A model generated the notes under the pieces. It made no database searches. It worked only from the letters and a program-made list of their open reading frames with translations, and was not told the origin of the DNA. From positions 1 through 34,629 of the forward strand of contig CAJJAX010000016.1 in NCBI GenBank assembly GCA_905182155.1: a stretch of DNA of 34,629 nt. The letters are read 5' to 3'. The position numbers were made by a program, and so were the translations under genes. Shown piece by piece: positions 16,241 to 24,075 of the stretch. Position 1 is the first letter of the stretch; each line of letters opens with the position of its first letter. The DNA comes from an uncultured Pseudomonadales bacterium. GTDB taxonomy: Bacteria > Pseudomonadota > Gammaproteobacteria > Pseudomonadales > Azotimanducaceae.

Positions 16241-17605
16241 TCAAGCGGGTGTGGCCACTTTTACCGGGCGCTTACCGCCGGGGCCATAGAGATTAACCTG
16301 TAGGCTCGAAATAGCGTGCACCAAGGGGTTCGGGGCAATCGTTTGTTTGCCGGTCCAGGTAATATTCGGGAACCGATCAAATATTCGCTCGAACGCCATC
16401 CGCAGTTGCATTTTAGCAATGCGGGCGCCCAGGCATTTGTGCACGCCATGGCCGAAGGCGATGTGCTTATCCACATTGTCTCGATGCAGGTTGAAGTTGT
16501 CCGGGTCGGGAAAGATGTCCGGGTCGCGGTTGGCGGCGCCATACCACAGCACCACTTTTTCATCCTTGGCAATGCGCTGACTATTGAGTTCGGTATCTTC
16601 GGTGGCCGTTCGGCGCATGTGCATCACCGGCGAAACCATGCGCAAAGCTTCTTCCGACATTTGCGGGATGAGGCTTGGATCGTCCAGGACCATGCGGCGC
16701 TGATCCGGAAACTCGGTCATCAGCCGAATCGTGCCGGATAAAGAGTTTCGGGAGGTATCATTGCCCGCAAAGATAATCAGCAGCCAAGAACCATCGAGAA
16801 ACGGTTGGGGTAGCAGTTCGCCGCCCAATTTGGACCGCGCGATGACGCTTAAAAGATCGTTGCGGGGATTCGCGCGGCGATCTTTCATCACCGCTTCGCC
16901 ATAGCTGAACAGGTTGTTTACGATCGCGTTGAAACGAAACGGGAACATCGGCTCTGAGAAAAACGTCTGCCAAGGGTTGGTTAAAAATTGCGCGGCCATT
17001 TCCAGATGATGCATCCAGACTTTGACCTTGGGTCGGTCCTGCTCATCAATGCCCAGCATTTCGCACAGAGTAAACAAGGGCAGTTCTTCAGAAAACAGCT
17101 TGACGAAATCAACGACCGGGCCTTGTTTTTCCATATCATCCAGCAGAGCATCGATTTTCAGCCCAACCCTTTCGCGAATGGTGTCGAGGTAACCCGGAAA
17201 GAAAAATTCGCTTTGCTGCATGCGCATTTCGCGATGCAAGGGTTCATCGAGATTGATCAGGGAGTTATAGGCCGCCGGCACCAGTTTCTCGGGACGCCAA
17301 TGTTTGCGCTCTGGCACGCCCATGTTGATGCTGCCCCGTTGCGAGGAAAAAACCTTGTGCGCGAGTTCTGCCGCCTTGATGTCCTCATATTTTGTCACCG
17401 ACCAAAAGCCAGAAAGGTTCTTGTCGGTTTTGGTCCACATCACGGGGGCGTCTTGCCGCATTCGCTTGTAGGCTTCGAACGGATGGCCCTTCGTCCACGC
17501 CGCCGGATCCCAAAACCGGAAGTCTTCGTTCATAGGGTAGATCGGTTTGTGCGTGGCGGACTGCTGTCCGGAATCGATCAAGATCTCGTCGCTAATTAGG
17601 TTCAA
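16241..17605 (-). CDS. Cytochrome P450
   Basis: A full-length 454-residue soluble bacterial P450. Hallmarks are the I-helix oxygen-activation motif AGNDTS (280-285), the K-helix E-A-L-R (319-322), the PERF-region equivalent FPDPDNFNLHR (365-375), and the heme-binding FGHGVHKCLG with the axial Cys 391. Overall pattern (AGNDTSRN, HMRRTATEDTEL) resembles CYP125/CYP142-like and other steroid or terpenoid hydroxylases, but substrate cannot be fixed. The start at TTG 17605 is supported by CGGAG 8 bases upstream; the ATG at 17533 lacks a site. No ferredoxin or reductase is nearby, so electrons must come from elsewhere. Confidence 0.92.
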   Translation of the reverse strand: MNLISDEILIDSGQQSATHKPIYPMNEDFRFWDPAAWTKGHPFEAYKRMRQDAPVMWTKTDKNLSGFWSVTKYEDIKAAELAHKVFSSQRGSINMGVPERKHWRPEKLVPAAYNSLINLDEPLHREMRMQQSEFFFPGYLDTIRERVGLKIDALLDDMEKQGPVVDFVKLFSEELPLFTLCEMLGIDEQDRPKVKVWMHHLEMAAQFLTNPWQTFFSEPMFPFRFNAIVNNLFSYGEAVMKDRRANPRNDLLSVIARSKLGGELLPQPFLDGSWLLIIFAGNDTSRNSLSGTIRLMTEFPDQRRMVLDDPSLIPQMSEEALRMVSPVMHMRRTATEDTELNSQRIAKDEKVVLWYGAANRDPDIFPDPDNFNLHRDNVDKHIAFGHGVHKCLGARIAKMQLRMAFERIFDRFPNITWTGKQTIAPNPLVHAISSLQVNLYGPGGKRPVKVATPA

Positions 17606-18026
17606 TTTCGGCTCCGTGGGTTAGGACTCAGGTTCAGGCACTTACTATCCTAGAAACCGTCGAGTCGAGCAATGACTCAGCGCTGTTTTTAAGGATGGTC
17701 ATTGGATGCGGCGCGAGCCTCTGATCTGTTTCAATGACGGGCGGATCTGAGTGGGTTAGAACAATTCGGTCGAGGTTTGGTTCCATAGACGCGGCTAAAC
17801 TTAAAGCAAGCGCTGCATCTTTCGGTACCCGATGTTACGAACATCGTCCTTCAGGGCCTCAAAATTTATTGCAGCCATAGTGCCTGCATTGCCTGATTAC
17901 GTGCGTGCTTGAATCAGCGATATTTGAGTTTCACATCGGCCGTGAACGGAAGTCGCCGGCCAACTGGGCTGCAGCGCCTGGCCATGACCCTCAAGGGTTG
18001 ATCCAAGAGGGCAGGCCACTAAGCAA
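17606..18026. other. Intergenic region with an operator-like palindrome
   Basis: No gene is supported between the secreted-protein gene and the P450 gene, both on minus. It contains the inverted repeat at 17830-17846, some 225 bases upstream of the P450 start, and a small ACCCT/AGGGT repeat at 17987-17998 just beyond the 3' end of the gene ending at 18027. Confidence 0.6.
17830..17846. promoter_or_regulatory. Perfect 7-bp inverted repeat, candidate operator upstream of the P450 gene
   Basis: CGATGTT (17830-17836) and AACATCG (17840-17846) surround the 3 bases ACG. Symmetry and size fit a regulator dimer site, and the nearest gene it could control is the P450. No regulator gene is present in the window. 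Confidence 0.4.
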
Positions 18027-18731
18027 TTACTCCGCGGTGTAGAGGATCTCGCACTGCTCAAAGTTATCCGACAGGACTTCGTCGACGAGGGCTGAGGCTT
18101 CGGCCCAAATGCTCATCCAAGGCGCGCTTGCAAAAGCCTCGTCGAGAATTCTGCCGGAAGCTGCGGTTGAAGGACTTGCCGCCCTTAAATGAATGGCTTC
18201 GTGAACCCCGCCGCCAATCGGCTGAAATACCCCAACATTGATTTTGTGGCCGGCTGCTCTGAGCGCGGTTTCCAGTTCAGCGATCTTGTTGACATAAGCC
18301 TGAAGGTTTTCAGTTGAAATTTTGAGTCGCCAAAGCCGCTCAGAACCTGGCTCTAAGGTATATTCCTTTAAAGGCTTGAACATCACGTTGTATTTTACTT
18401 CTCGGATTGCCATCAACTCGGGGGTCGCCTTCATGGCATCGTACTTGTCGGTTGCGGCCATGGCCTCTTCGAATGACGCGAAGCCGTTAAAAATGAACAT
18501 TTGACCGGGGTAGTCGTGCCCGGTTTTGGTGACGCAGGCGCCAGCAACGGAGGATCCGATGGCGATAAAGGGCGCCGGGTTTTTCTTCAGCGTTGCGATA
18601 TAAGCATCGGGGTCTTTTGCTTGCACCATTAGGGCAACAAACGTGCCGGTGCCAACCGGCACATTGCCATGATGATCAGCAAAGGCTGGTAGCGACAGCA
18701 ATGCCGTTGCTAGTAGGGTAATCATTCGCAT
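18027..18731 (-). CDS. Secreted protein with two ABM-like repeats (ADHH N-terminus)
   Basis: The Sec signal (MRMITLLATALLSLPAFA, residues 1-18) is followed by mature Asp-His-His-Gly. The 234-residue product looks like two related alpha-beta modules: GTFVALMVQAKDPDAYIATLKKN...FNGFASFEEAMAATDKYDAM, then RLWRLKISTENLQAYVNKIAELETALR...HLRAASPSTAASGRILDEAF. This is the style of tandem dimeric-ferredoxin-fold (ABM/NIPSNAP-like) domains that bind hydrophobic ligands. AAGGAAAA upstream supports the ATG at 18731. A TTGACA hexamer lies further upstream on its strand (about 18798-18803) without a well-spaced -10 box. Function unknown. Confidence 0.75.
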   Translation of the reverse strand: MRMITLLATALLSLPAFADHHGNVPVGTGTFVALMVQAKDPDAYIATLKKNPAPFIAIGSSVAGACVTKTGHDYPGQMFIFNGFASFEEAMAATDKYDAMKATPELMAIREVKYNVMFKPLKEYTLEPGSERLWRLKISTENLQAYVNKIAELETALRAAGHKINVGVFQPIGGGVHEAIHLRAASPSTAASGRILDEAFASAPWMSIWAEASALVDEVLSDNFEQCEILYTAE

Positions 18732-19412
18732 GCGGATTTTCCTTTTGAGGGTTATTAGGATAATAACTTAACGCGATATCGGTTTTCGATCTATGTCAAT
18801 TTAAGACAAATTATCCAACCGGTCTAATGAGCCTCTCGCGATTTGCACATCCCCTTCTCGCACCCTAGCGGGCAAGATACGTCATCCGATCGCTGTGTAG
18901 GTCGGCAGGGCAGGTCAGCGGGGCAGGTCAGCGGGGCAGGTCAGCGCGGCAGGTCAGCGCGGCAGTGCCGCATCGGGTCCGGTCATTTTCCAATTTCTGT
19001 CTTGGGTGGATAGGGGGTTAACCCATCGTGGTGCTTAGCGTTTGGTCGCAATTGCCGTTGCGTCCTTGACCGACCGTTTAAGTCTCCTGGAGCAAACGGG
19101 ATGGGTGCTGCGCTCGCGGCCCTTGCCCGCTTTAAAGATGTAGTCGCGGGTTATAGTTGGGCTATAGTTGGTTCTTAAATAGCGAGGCCCGCGTATGCAC
19201 CGCTGTGGGGTATCGAGCAGCCCAGGATAAGACGTTCGTGCGCCGTCTCGGAGGCTTAGGTGCTGGCGCTTGGTCAGTAAGCTTGCCAAAGAACGTGGTA
19301 TAACTTGGGGTGCGCAACGAGTGGCAGGTTCTAGTCGGCGGCAGTTGGACTTCGATCGGTTTTCGAGGGCGCTTGTAACGGTAAACTCAGTGGGAACGAT
19401 TCTAAGGGGTGT
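18732..19412. other. Long divergent intergenic region with repeats
   Basis: This 681-bp gap separates the secreted-protein gene (minus) from the TMADH-like operon (plus), so it must hold promoters for both. I see the tandem repeat at 18908-18965, a pair of TATAGTTGG copies at 19152-19160 and 19163-19171, and a TGTC/GACA inverted repeat (18794-18797, 18805-18808). An open frame on minus at 19035-19289 is rich in Arg and Lys and not convincing as a gene. Confidence 0.55.
18908..18965. repeat. 13-bp tandem repeat, about 4.5 units
   Basis: Units begin at 18908, 18921, 18934 and 18947; the first three are GGGCAGGTCAGCG, the fourth changes the first G to C, and a partial fifth copy ends at 18965. 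It lies about 180 bases upstream of the secreted-protein gene start and 450 bases upstream of the TMADH-like gene. Function unknown; slippage expansion is likely. Confidence 0.9.
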
Positions 19413-21566
19413 GTGATTGTGGAGCCTTCAAATACGCAAGAACAAAGGTTGTCGGGCTGCGCCCCGCAACATCAAATACTGTTTGATCCCGTTCAGATTG
19501 GACCCGTGATTGCTCCGAATCGCTTCTATCAGGTGCCGCATGCTAGTGGGATGACGGAGGCAAACCCACGTGTTCGAGCCGCTTTCCGGGAAGTCAAAGC
19601 AGAAGGGGGTTGGGGCGTCGTCAGTACCGGGGCTGTCTCGATTCACCCCAGTTCTGATGATTCACCGTTGCCGTTTGCGAGGCTTTGGAATGACGCAGAT
19701 ATTCGATCTCATGCGCTAGCGGTTGATGCGATTCACCGTCATGGATCCTTGGCCGCCGTTGAGTTATGGCACGGCGGGGCGGCCGCGATGAACCGCACAT
19801 CGCGCCTGCCGCCACTGTCGCCGTCGGGGATCCCTTGGGCGGCAACGCATATTGGCTTCATGGGGCAACAACGTCCCAGAACGATGGATCATCACGATAT
19901 AAAAGCCGTCGTAGACTGGCAGTATCAAGCCACAAAACGGGCGATTTCAGCGGGCTTTGACATTATCTATGTCTATGCCGGAATGGGCTACCTCGGTCAT
20001 CAGTTCCTCTTGCCAGAATACAATTATCGGCAAGATGAATATGGCGGGCCGCTTGTTAACCGGGTTCGGTTTGTCAGAGAAATGCTGGAAGCGACCCGTG
20101 CGGCAGCGGAAGGCAAAGCAGCGGTTGCGCTTCGCATTAGCCTTGAATTGCTGCGTGGCAAACCCTCGCCCGACTATGAAAGTGAGGCCCATGGGGTCGT
20201 TTCGCTATTGGCGGATATCCCAGATCTATGGGATGTTAAAATGGATTCTAGCCCCACCGATTGTGGTGCCTCTCGCTTTCGCGCAGAAGGCGCCCACGAA
20301 CCGATTATCGATTTCGTTAAAACCGTCACGCAAAAACCGGTGGTTGGGGTTGGCAGGTTTACGTCGCCTGATGCGATGGTGTCGCAGGTTCGACGAGGTG
20401 TGCTCGATCTGATTGGGGGGGCGCGCGCGAGTATCGCGGATCCCTTTCTGCCCGAAAAAATCCGCACCGGTCGCAGCAGCGATATTCGGGAGTGTATCGG
20501 CTGTAATATTTGTATCGCCAGTTGGCATGATGGTGTGCCGGTGCGGTGTACCCAGAATGCCACGGCAGGAGAAGAGTGGCGTAAAGATTGGCATCCCGAG
20601 CGATTTCGGACGGTCACGAGTCCCAAGCACCTCCTGGTGGTTGGGAGCGGTCCTGCTGGGTTAGAAGCGGCTTTGGTCGCGGCCAAACAAGGCTTTGAGG
20701 TAACGGTTGCAGAAGCCGATCGCGACTTTGGCGGCAGAGTGTTGTTTGAAAGCGGATTACCGGGGCTCGCGGCCTGGGGTCGCGTGCGGGATTACCGCCT
20801 AAACGCGTTGCGACAAATGGGTAATGTTGCGCTGTATCCCGATAGCGCTTTAGATTCCGATCAAATACAAGCCTTCGATGCGGATCATGTTGCCATCGCC
20901 ACGGGTAGTCGTTGGACCAAGCATCGTTATTCCTCGCTTGAACTGCCCTCAACGGTTCTGGAAGGCGCACGGGTTTATACCCCCGATGATGTGAAAGCGG
21001 GACAAGTGATTCAAGGTCGAGTCCTCGTGTATGACTTCGACAATTATTATTTGGCGGGCGTGATGGCGGAGTATTTGGCCAAACAAGGGTGCGATGTGAT
21101 TTATGCGACCCCAGCAGGCAATGCGTCGGCTTGGACGTTTATGACCAACGAGCAGCCTTTCGTTTACCAGAGTCTGGCGGCGGCCTCAGTCGATATTCGA
21201 ACCGCTCTTGAGCTTGTGGACTTTGATGGCCAAACGGCACATTTGAAAGGTTTGTTTGATCAGAAACCTGAACAGCACTCGGTTGATGCGGTGATGATGG
21301 TTGGGATGCGGCAGCCGAATGATGCGCTGTATCATGCGCTTCTGAACCAGTATGAGGGGGTTGATGCCGGATCGCGACCTAGCATTCGTCGGATTGGCGA
21401 TGTCTTGGCGCCGGGCGCGATTGTGCATGCGGTTTATTCGGGGCATGAATTTGCGAGAAGTCTGGTGAGTGGCGAACAAGACCTTTACCTGCGGGATGAA
21501 CCGATCGCCAGCGCAGAACCGATTGCCGTATTTGATGCCTTGTCCGGTGAGCTTGAACCGAGATGA
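19413..21566 (+). CDS. TMADH-like flavoprotein (OYE barrel, 4Fe-4S, FAD/NAD-type domain)
   Basis: The 717-residue product has the architecture of trimethylamine/dimethylamine dehydrogenase and 2,4-dienoyl-CoA reductase. It has an FMN-binding TIM barrel (about 20-350), a 4Fe-4S Cys set C361/C364/C367/C379 (ECIGCNIC...RCTQNATAGEEW), and a dinucleotide fold from GSGPAGLEAA (411-420). Compared with the known TMADH of Methylophilus, aligned by eye without gaps over the N-terminal part, the FMN-linking Cys (TMADH Cys30) is Ala 44, pocket Tyr60 is Ala 74 and catalytic His172 is Met 191. Tyr169 and Asp267 equivalents (Tyr 188, Asp 283) appear kept. So trimethylamine is an unlikely substrate. It may be a demethylase for another amine or the reductase of the neighbouring Rieske enzyme, whose start it overlaps by ATGA. 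The GTG start at 19413 has AAGGGG upstream. Confidence 0.88.
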   Translation: MIVEPSNTQEQRLSGCAPQHQILFDPVQIGPVIAPNRFYQVPHASGMTEANPRVRAAFREVKAEGGWGVVSTGAVSIHPSSDDSPLPFARLWNDADIRSHALAVDAIHRHGSLAAVELWHGGAAAMNRTSRLPPLSPSGIPWAATHIGFMGQQRPRTMDHHDIKAVVDWQYQATKRAISAGFDIIYVYAGMGYLGHQFLLPEYNYRQDEYGGPLVNRVRFVREMLEATRAAAEGKAAVALRISLELLRGKPSPDYESEAHGVVSLLADIPDLWDVKMDSSPTDCGASRFRAEGAHEPIIDFVKTVTQKPVVGVGRFTSPDAMVSQVRRGVLDLIGGARASIADPFLPEKIRTGRSSDIRECIGCNICIASWHDGVPVRCTQNATAGEEWRKDWHPERFRTVTSPKHLLVVGSGPAGLEAALVAAKQGFEVTVAEADRDFGGRVLFESGLPGLAAWGRVRDYRLNALRQMGNVALYPDSALDSDQIQAFDADHVAIATGSRWTKHRYSSLELPSTVLEGARVYTPDDVKAGQVIQGRVLVYDFDNYYLAGVMAEYLAKQGCDVIYATPAGNASAWTFMTNEQPFVYQSLAAASVDIRTALELVDFDGQTAHLKGLFDQKPEQHSVDAVMMVGMRQPNDALYHALLNQYEGVDAGSRPSIRRIGDVLAPGAIVHAVYSGHEFARSLVSGEQDLYLRDEPIASAEPIAVFDALSGELEPR

Positions 21567-22669
21567 GCGCCGGGTCAGACACCTTAGAGGCATTGGAAAA
21601 AACGCTACCCAAGGCCTTTTATGTGGATCCAGCGCATTTTGATTTAGAGCGCGGCGCGATTTTTCTAAAGGAGTGGTTTTGCGTTGGCCGAACGTCGTCG
21701 CTCACTGCGCCGGGTGACTACTTAGCGTGTCGCGTCGCGGGGGAAAGTGTCTTGATTGTGCGCGGCGAAAATGGTGCCTTGCGGGCGTTTTATAATGTCT
21801 GTCGCCATAGAGGCGCTGAACTCGTGCCTTTGCCGGACAACGAGATCGTTAAAGGCACCTTTAAGCGGAGTATTGTTTGTCCTTATCACGCCTGGCGCTA
21901 TCAATTCGATGGTGCGTTAAGGGGGGCGCCGCATCTTAATCTGACCCCGGGGGTCACCCAATTACACCCTATCGCCGTTGATAGCTGGGGCGGCTTCGTG
22001 TTTGTTGATCTCTCTGGCAATGCCGGATCTTTACTTGAAGCCTTAGGTGATGGCGTGCGTCGAGTTGCGCGCTATCCGCTCGCTGATTTAGAGGTGGCCG
22101 CGAGTATCGAGTACCGCGTTTCGGCAAACTGGAAAGTATTGCTCGAGAATTACAACGAGTGTTATCACTGCGGACCCGTGCACCCCGAGTTGTGCGAGTT
22201 GGTGCCCGCATTCCGCTCAGCCGGTGCCTCGGACCTAGACTGGGATTCGGGGGTGGCCCACCGCGCGGGCGCCACGACCTTTACCTGGAGCGGCACGACA
22301 GACAGACCGCCTTTTCCAGGCTTGAGCGACGCTGAAAAGACGCACCACAAGGGCGAGCTGTTTTATCCAAACCTGATGCTGAGTTTGGCGATGGACCACG
22401 TCGCGGCGTTCTCCATTTGGCCGACGGCTGCTAACGAAACCTTGGTGCGCTGCGATTTTTTATTTCATCCGGAGACTATAAAACAAGCCACTTTTAACGG
22501 CTCAGATGCCGTCGACTTCTGGGATCTTGTCAACCGTCAGGATTGGTCTATCTGTGAGAGCGTGCAGCGCGGGATGCAGTCCCTAGTCTTTGATCATGGC
22601 TATTACGCGCCAATGGAAGACTATAGCCTTGATATTCGGCGTTATGTGCTTGACCGAGTGGGTCGCTAA
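21563..22669 (+). CDS. Rieske non-heme iron oxygenase alpha subunit, quaternary-amine demethylase type
   Basis: The 368-residue product has an N-terminal Rieske [2Fe-2S] domain with Cys 80, His 82 (CRHRG) and Cys 106, His 109 (CPYH), then a catalytic domain with the mononuclear iron ligands His 202 and His 207 in ENYNECYHCGPVHPEL; a C-terminal Asp (VDFWDLVNRQDW) should be the third ligand. The NYNECYHC signature is shared by glycine betaine, stachydrine and carnitine-type monooxygenases, which oxidatively demethylate or cleave trimethylammonium compounds. Such enzymes need a flavin/ferredoxin reductase; none of the usual kind is present, and the gene overlaps the TMADH-like flavoprotein by four bases, so that protein may supply electrons. 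An MFS permease follows 17 bases later. Confidence 0.92.
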   Translation: MSAGSDTLEALEKTLPKAFYVDPAHFDLERGAIFLKEWFCVGRTSSLTAPGDYLACRVAGESVLIVRGENGALRAFYNVCRHRGAELVPLPDNEIVKGTFKRSIVCPYHAWRYQFDGALRGAPHLNLTPGVTQLHPIAVDSWGGFVFVDLSGNAGSLLEALGDGVRRVARYPLADLEVAASIEYRVSANWKVLLENYNECYHCGPVHPELCELVPAFRSAGASDLDWDSGVAHRAGATTFTWSGTTDRPPFPGLSDAEKTHHKGELFYPNLMLSLAMDHVAAFSIWPTAANETLVRCDFLFHPETIKQATFNGSDAVDFWDLVNRQDWSICESVQRGMQSLVFDHGYYAPMEDYSLDIRRYVLDRVGR

Positions 22670-22686
22670 ATGCTTCCCAGCACTCA

Positions 22687-24018
22687 GTGGTTTTTGGCTT
22701 TGGATCGCCTGGGTGCGAAAACCTGATGGGGGCTAGCATTCCGACCCGCTGGCGGTTTTTTTCAATCCTATTTTTGCTCAGCTTTATGTCGTATCAATTG
22801 CGACAAAATGTTCATGTCGCCGGTGAGTTTATGATGCCAGAGCTGGGCCTGTCGGAGATTGAGATGGGCTGGGTGTATGCCGCTTTTATTTGGGGTTACG
22901 CGCTGTTTCAAATTCCAGGTGGGGCCTTAGGGAAGCGGTTTGGTTCCCGCAGAACCTTGTTGGTGGCAGGGTTGCTTTGGCTGCTCACCGCGGCTTTGAC
23001 CGCAGTTTTGCCGGGGCTCGTCTTTACCAGCAGTATTGGCATTATCGGATCATTACTCTTCATTCGGTTTCTGACTGGGCTCAGTCACGCGCCGATGTTT
23101 CCGGTCCAAGCGGCCGCTGTAGAACGCTGGTTCCCTGTGGGGCATTGGGCTTTACCGAATTCGTTGTCCAGCACCGGGTTGACCCTCGGTGCTGCCTTGA
23201 CGCAGCCATTGGTGGCGGTGGTTGTTGTGTATTGGGGTTGGCGGGCATCGTTTTTTATCTTTATTCCCTTTGGGTTGATGACGCTCGGGCTCTGGTGGTG
23301 GTATGCCCGGGATGCGCCAGAATTGCATCCCAACGTTACGGCCGCCGAGTTGTTGCTGATTCAACGGCAAAGAGAGCATCTAACCCAAGATGCCGGTGAC
23401 TTGCCTTGGCGAGCGTTGCTTTCAAACCGCGAAACCGGCCTGCTTACGCTCGCTTATTTTTCACAATGTTTTGTGTTTTATCTGTTTTTCACCTGGTTCT
23501 TTCACTACCTTGTGGTCGAACTTGGTTTTACCGTGCTTGAGACGGGTGTGCTGGCGGCACTGCCTTGGGTTACTGGCGCTGTGACGGCAACCATCGGTGG
23601 GGCCGTCTGTGATCGGTTATGTCGGCTTCTGGGGCCGAGGCTCGGTTGTAGAATACCGGCAATGATGGGGTTGACTGCCTCGGGCTGCTTTTTGTACCTG
23701 GGCTTGTATGCCGGTGATCCTTATATTGCGGTTGCGCTACTGTCATTGTGCTTTGCGGGCACGCAATTCACGGAAGGGGCATTTTGGTCAGCGCAGACCT
23801 ATGTTGCGGGCCCTTATACGGCGCCGGCCTGCGCGCTGATGAATACCGGGGGAAACCTTGCTGGCATTATTGTTGCGCCGTTAATGCCTTACCTTGCATC
23901 GCACATTGGTTGGGTGCTGGCTTTGTCGACAGGTGGTGGTGTGGCATTTTTTGGCGCGGCGGTTTGGCTCTGGATCAGAGCAGACGTGCCGCTGCAGGCA
24001 CCCCAGGCAGTGCGCTGA
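22687..24018 (+). CDS. MFS transporter of the anion:cation symporter type
   Basis: Twelve hydrophobic helices in 443 residues (430 if it starts at the ATG at 22726). The MFS signature is seen in IWGYALFQIPGGALGKRFGSRRTLL (about 69-93), typical of phthalate/hexuronate-type symporters that import organic anions. A long cytoplasmic loop with a DLPWRALLSNRETGLL segment joins the halves. GTG at 22687 and ATG at 22726 both lack a strong ribosome binding site; the first membrane helix begins after 22740, so either start gives a working protein. Third gene of the unit with the TMADH-like and Rieske genes, so it probably imports their substrate. Confidence 0.85.
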   Translation: MVFGFGSPGCENLMGASIPTRWRFFSILFLLSFMSYQLRQNVHVAGEFMMPELGLSEIEMGWVYAAFIWGYALFQIPGGALGKRFGSRRTLLVAGLLWLLTAALTAVLPGLVFTSSIGIIGSLLFIRFLTGLSHAPMFPVQAAAVERWFPVGHWALPNSLSSTGLTLGAALTQPLVAVVVVYWGWRASFFIFIPFGLMTLGLWWWYARDAPELHPNVTAAELLLIQRQREHLTQDAGDLPWRALLSNRETGLLTLAYFSQCFVFYLFFTWFFHYLVVELGFTVLETGVLAALPWVTGAVTATIGGAVCDRLCRLLGPRLGCRIPAMMGLTASGCFLYLGLYAGDPYIAVALLSLCFAGTQFTEGAFWSAQTYVAGPYTAPACALMNTGGNLAGIIVAPLMPYLASHIGWVLALSTGGGVAFFGAAVWLWIRADVPLQAPQAVR

Positions 24019-24075
24019 GCGCGTTGGCTACATGCGGCCATGGTTGTTGTTTTGGATGTTGCCCAAGCCCAAAGG

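Noticed and set aside
18798-18803. TTGACA on minus as a sigma-70 promoter for the gene ending at 18027
   Set aside because: No -10-like hexamer lies at 16-18 bases; the closest AT-rich box is about 28 bases away.
19035-19289. 84-codon minus-strand frame in the divergent gap
   Set aside because: Basic, low-order composition and no recognisable motif; likely a chance opening.
24019-24075. Terminator between the MFS and DUF5916 genes
   Set aside because: The 57-bp convergent gap shows no stable stem with a T-tract on either strand.
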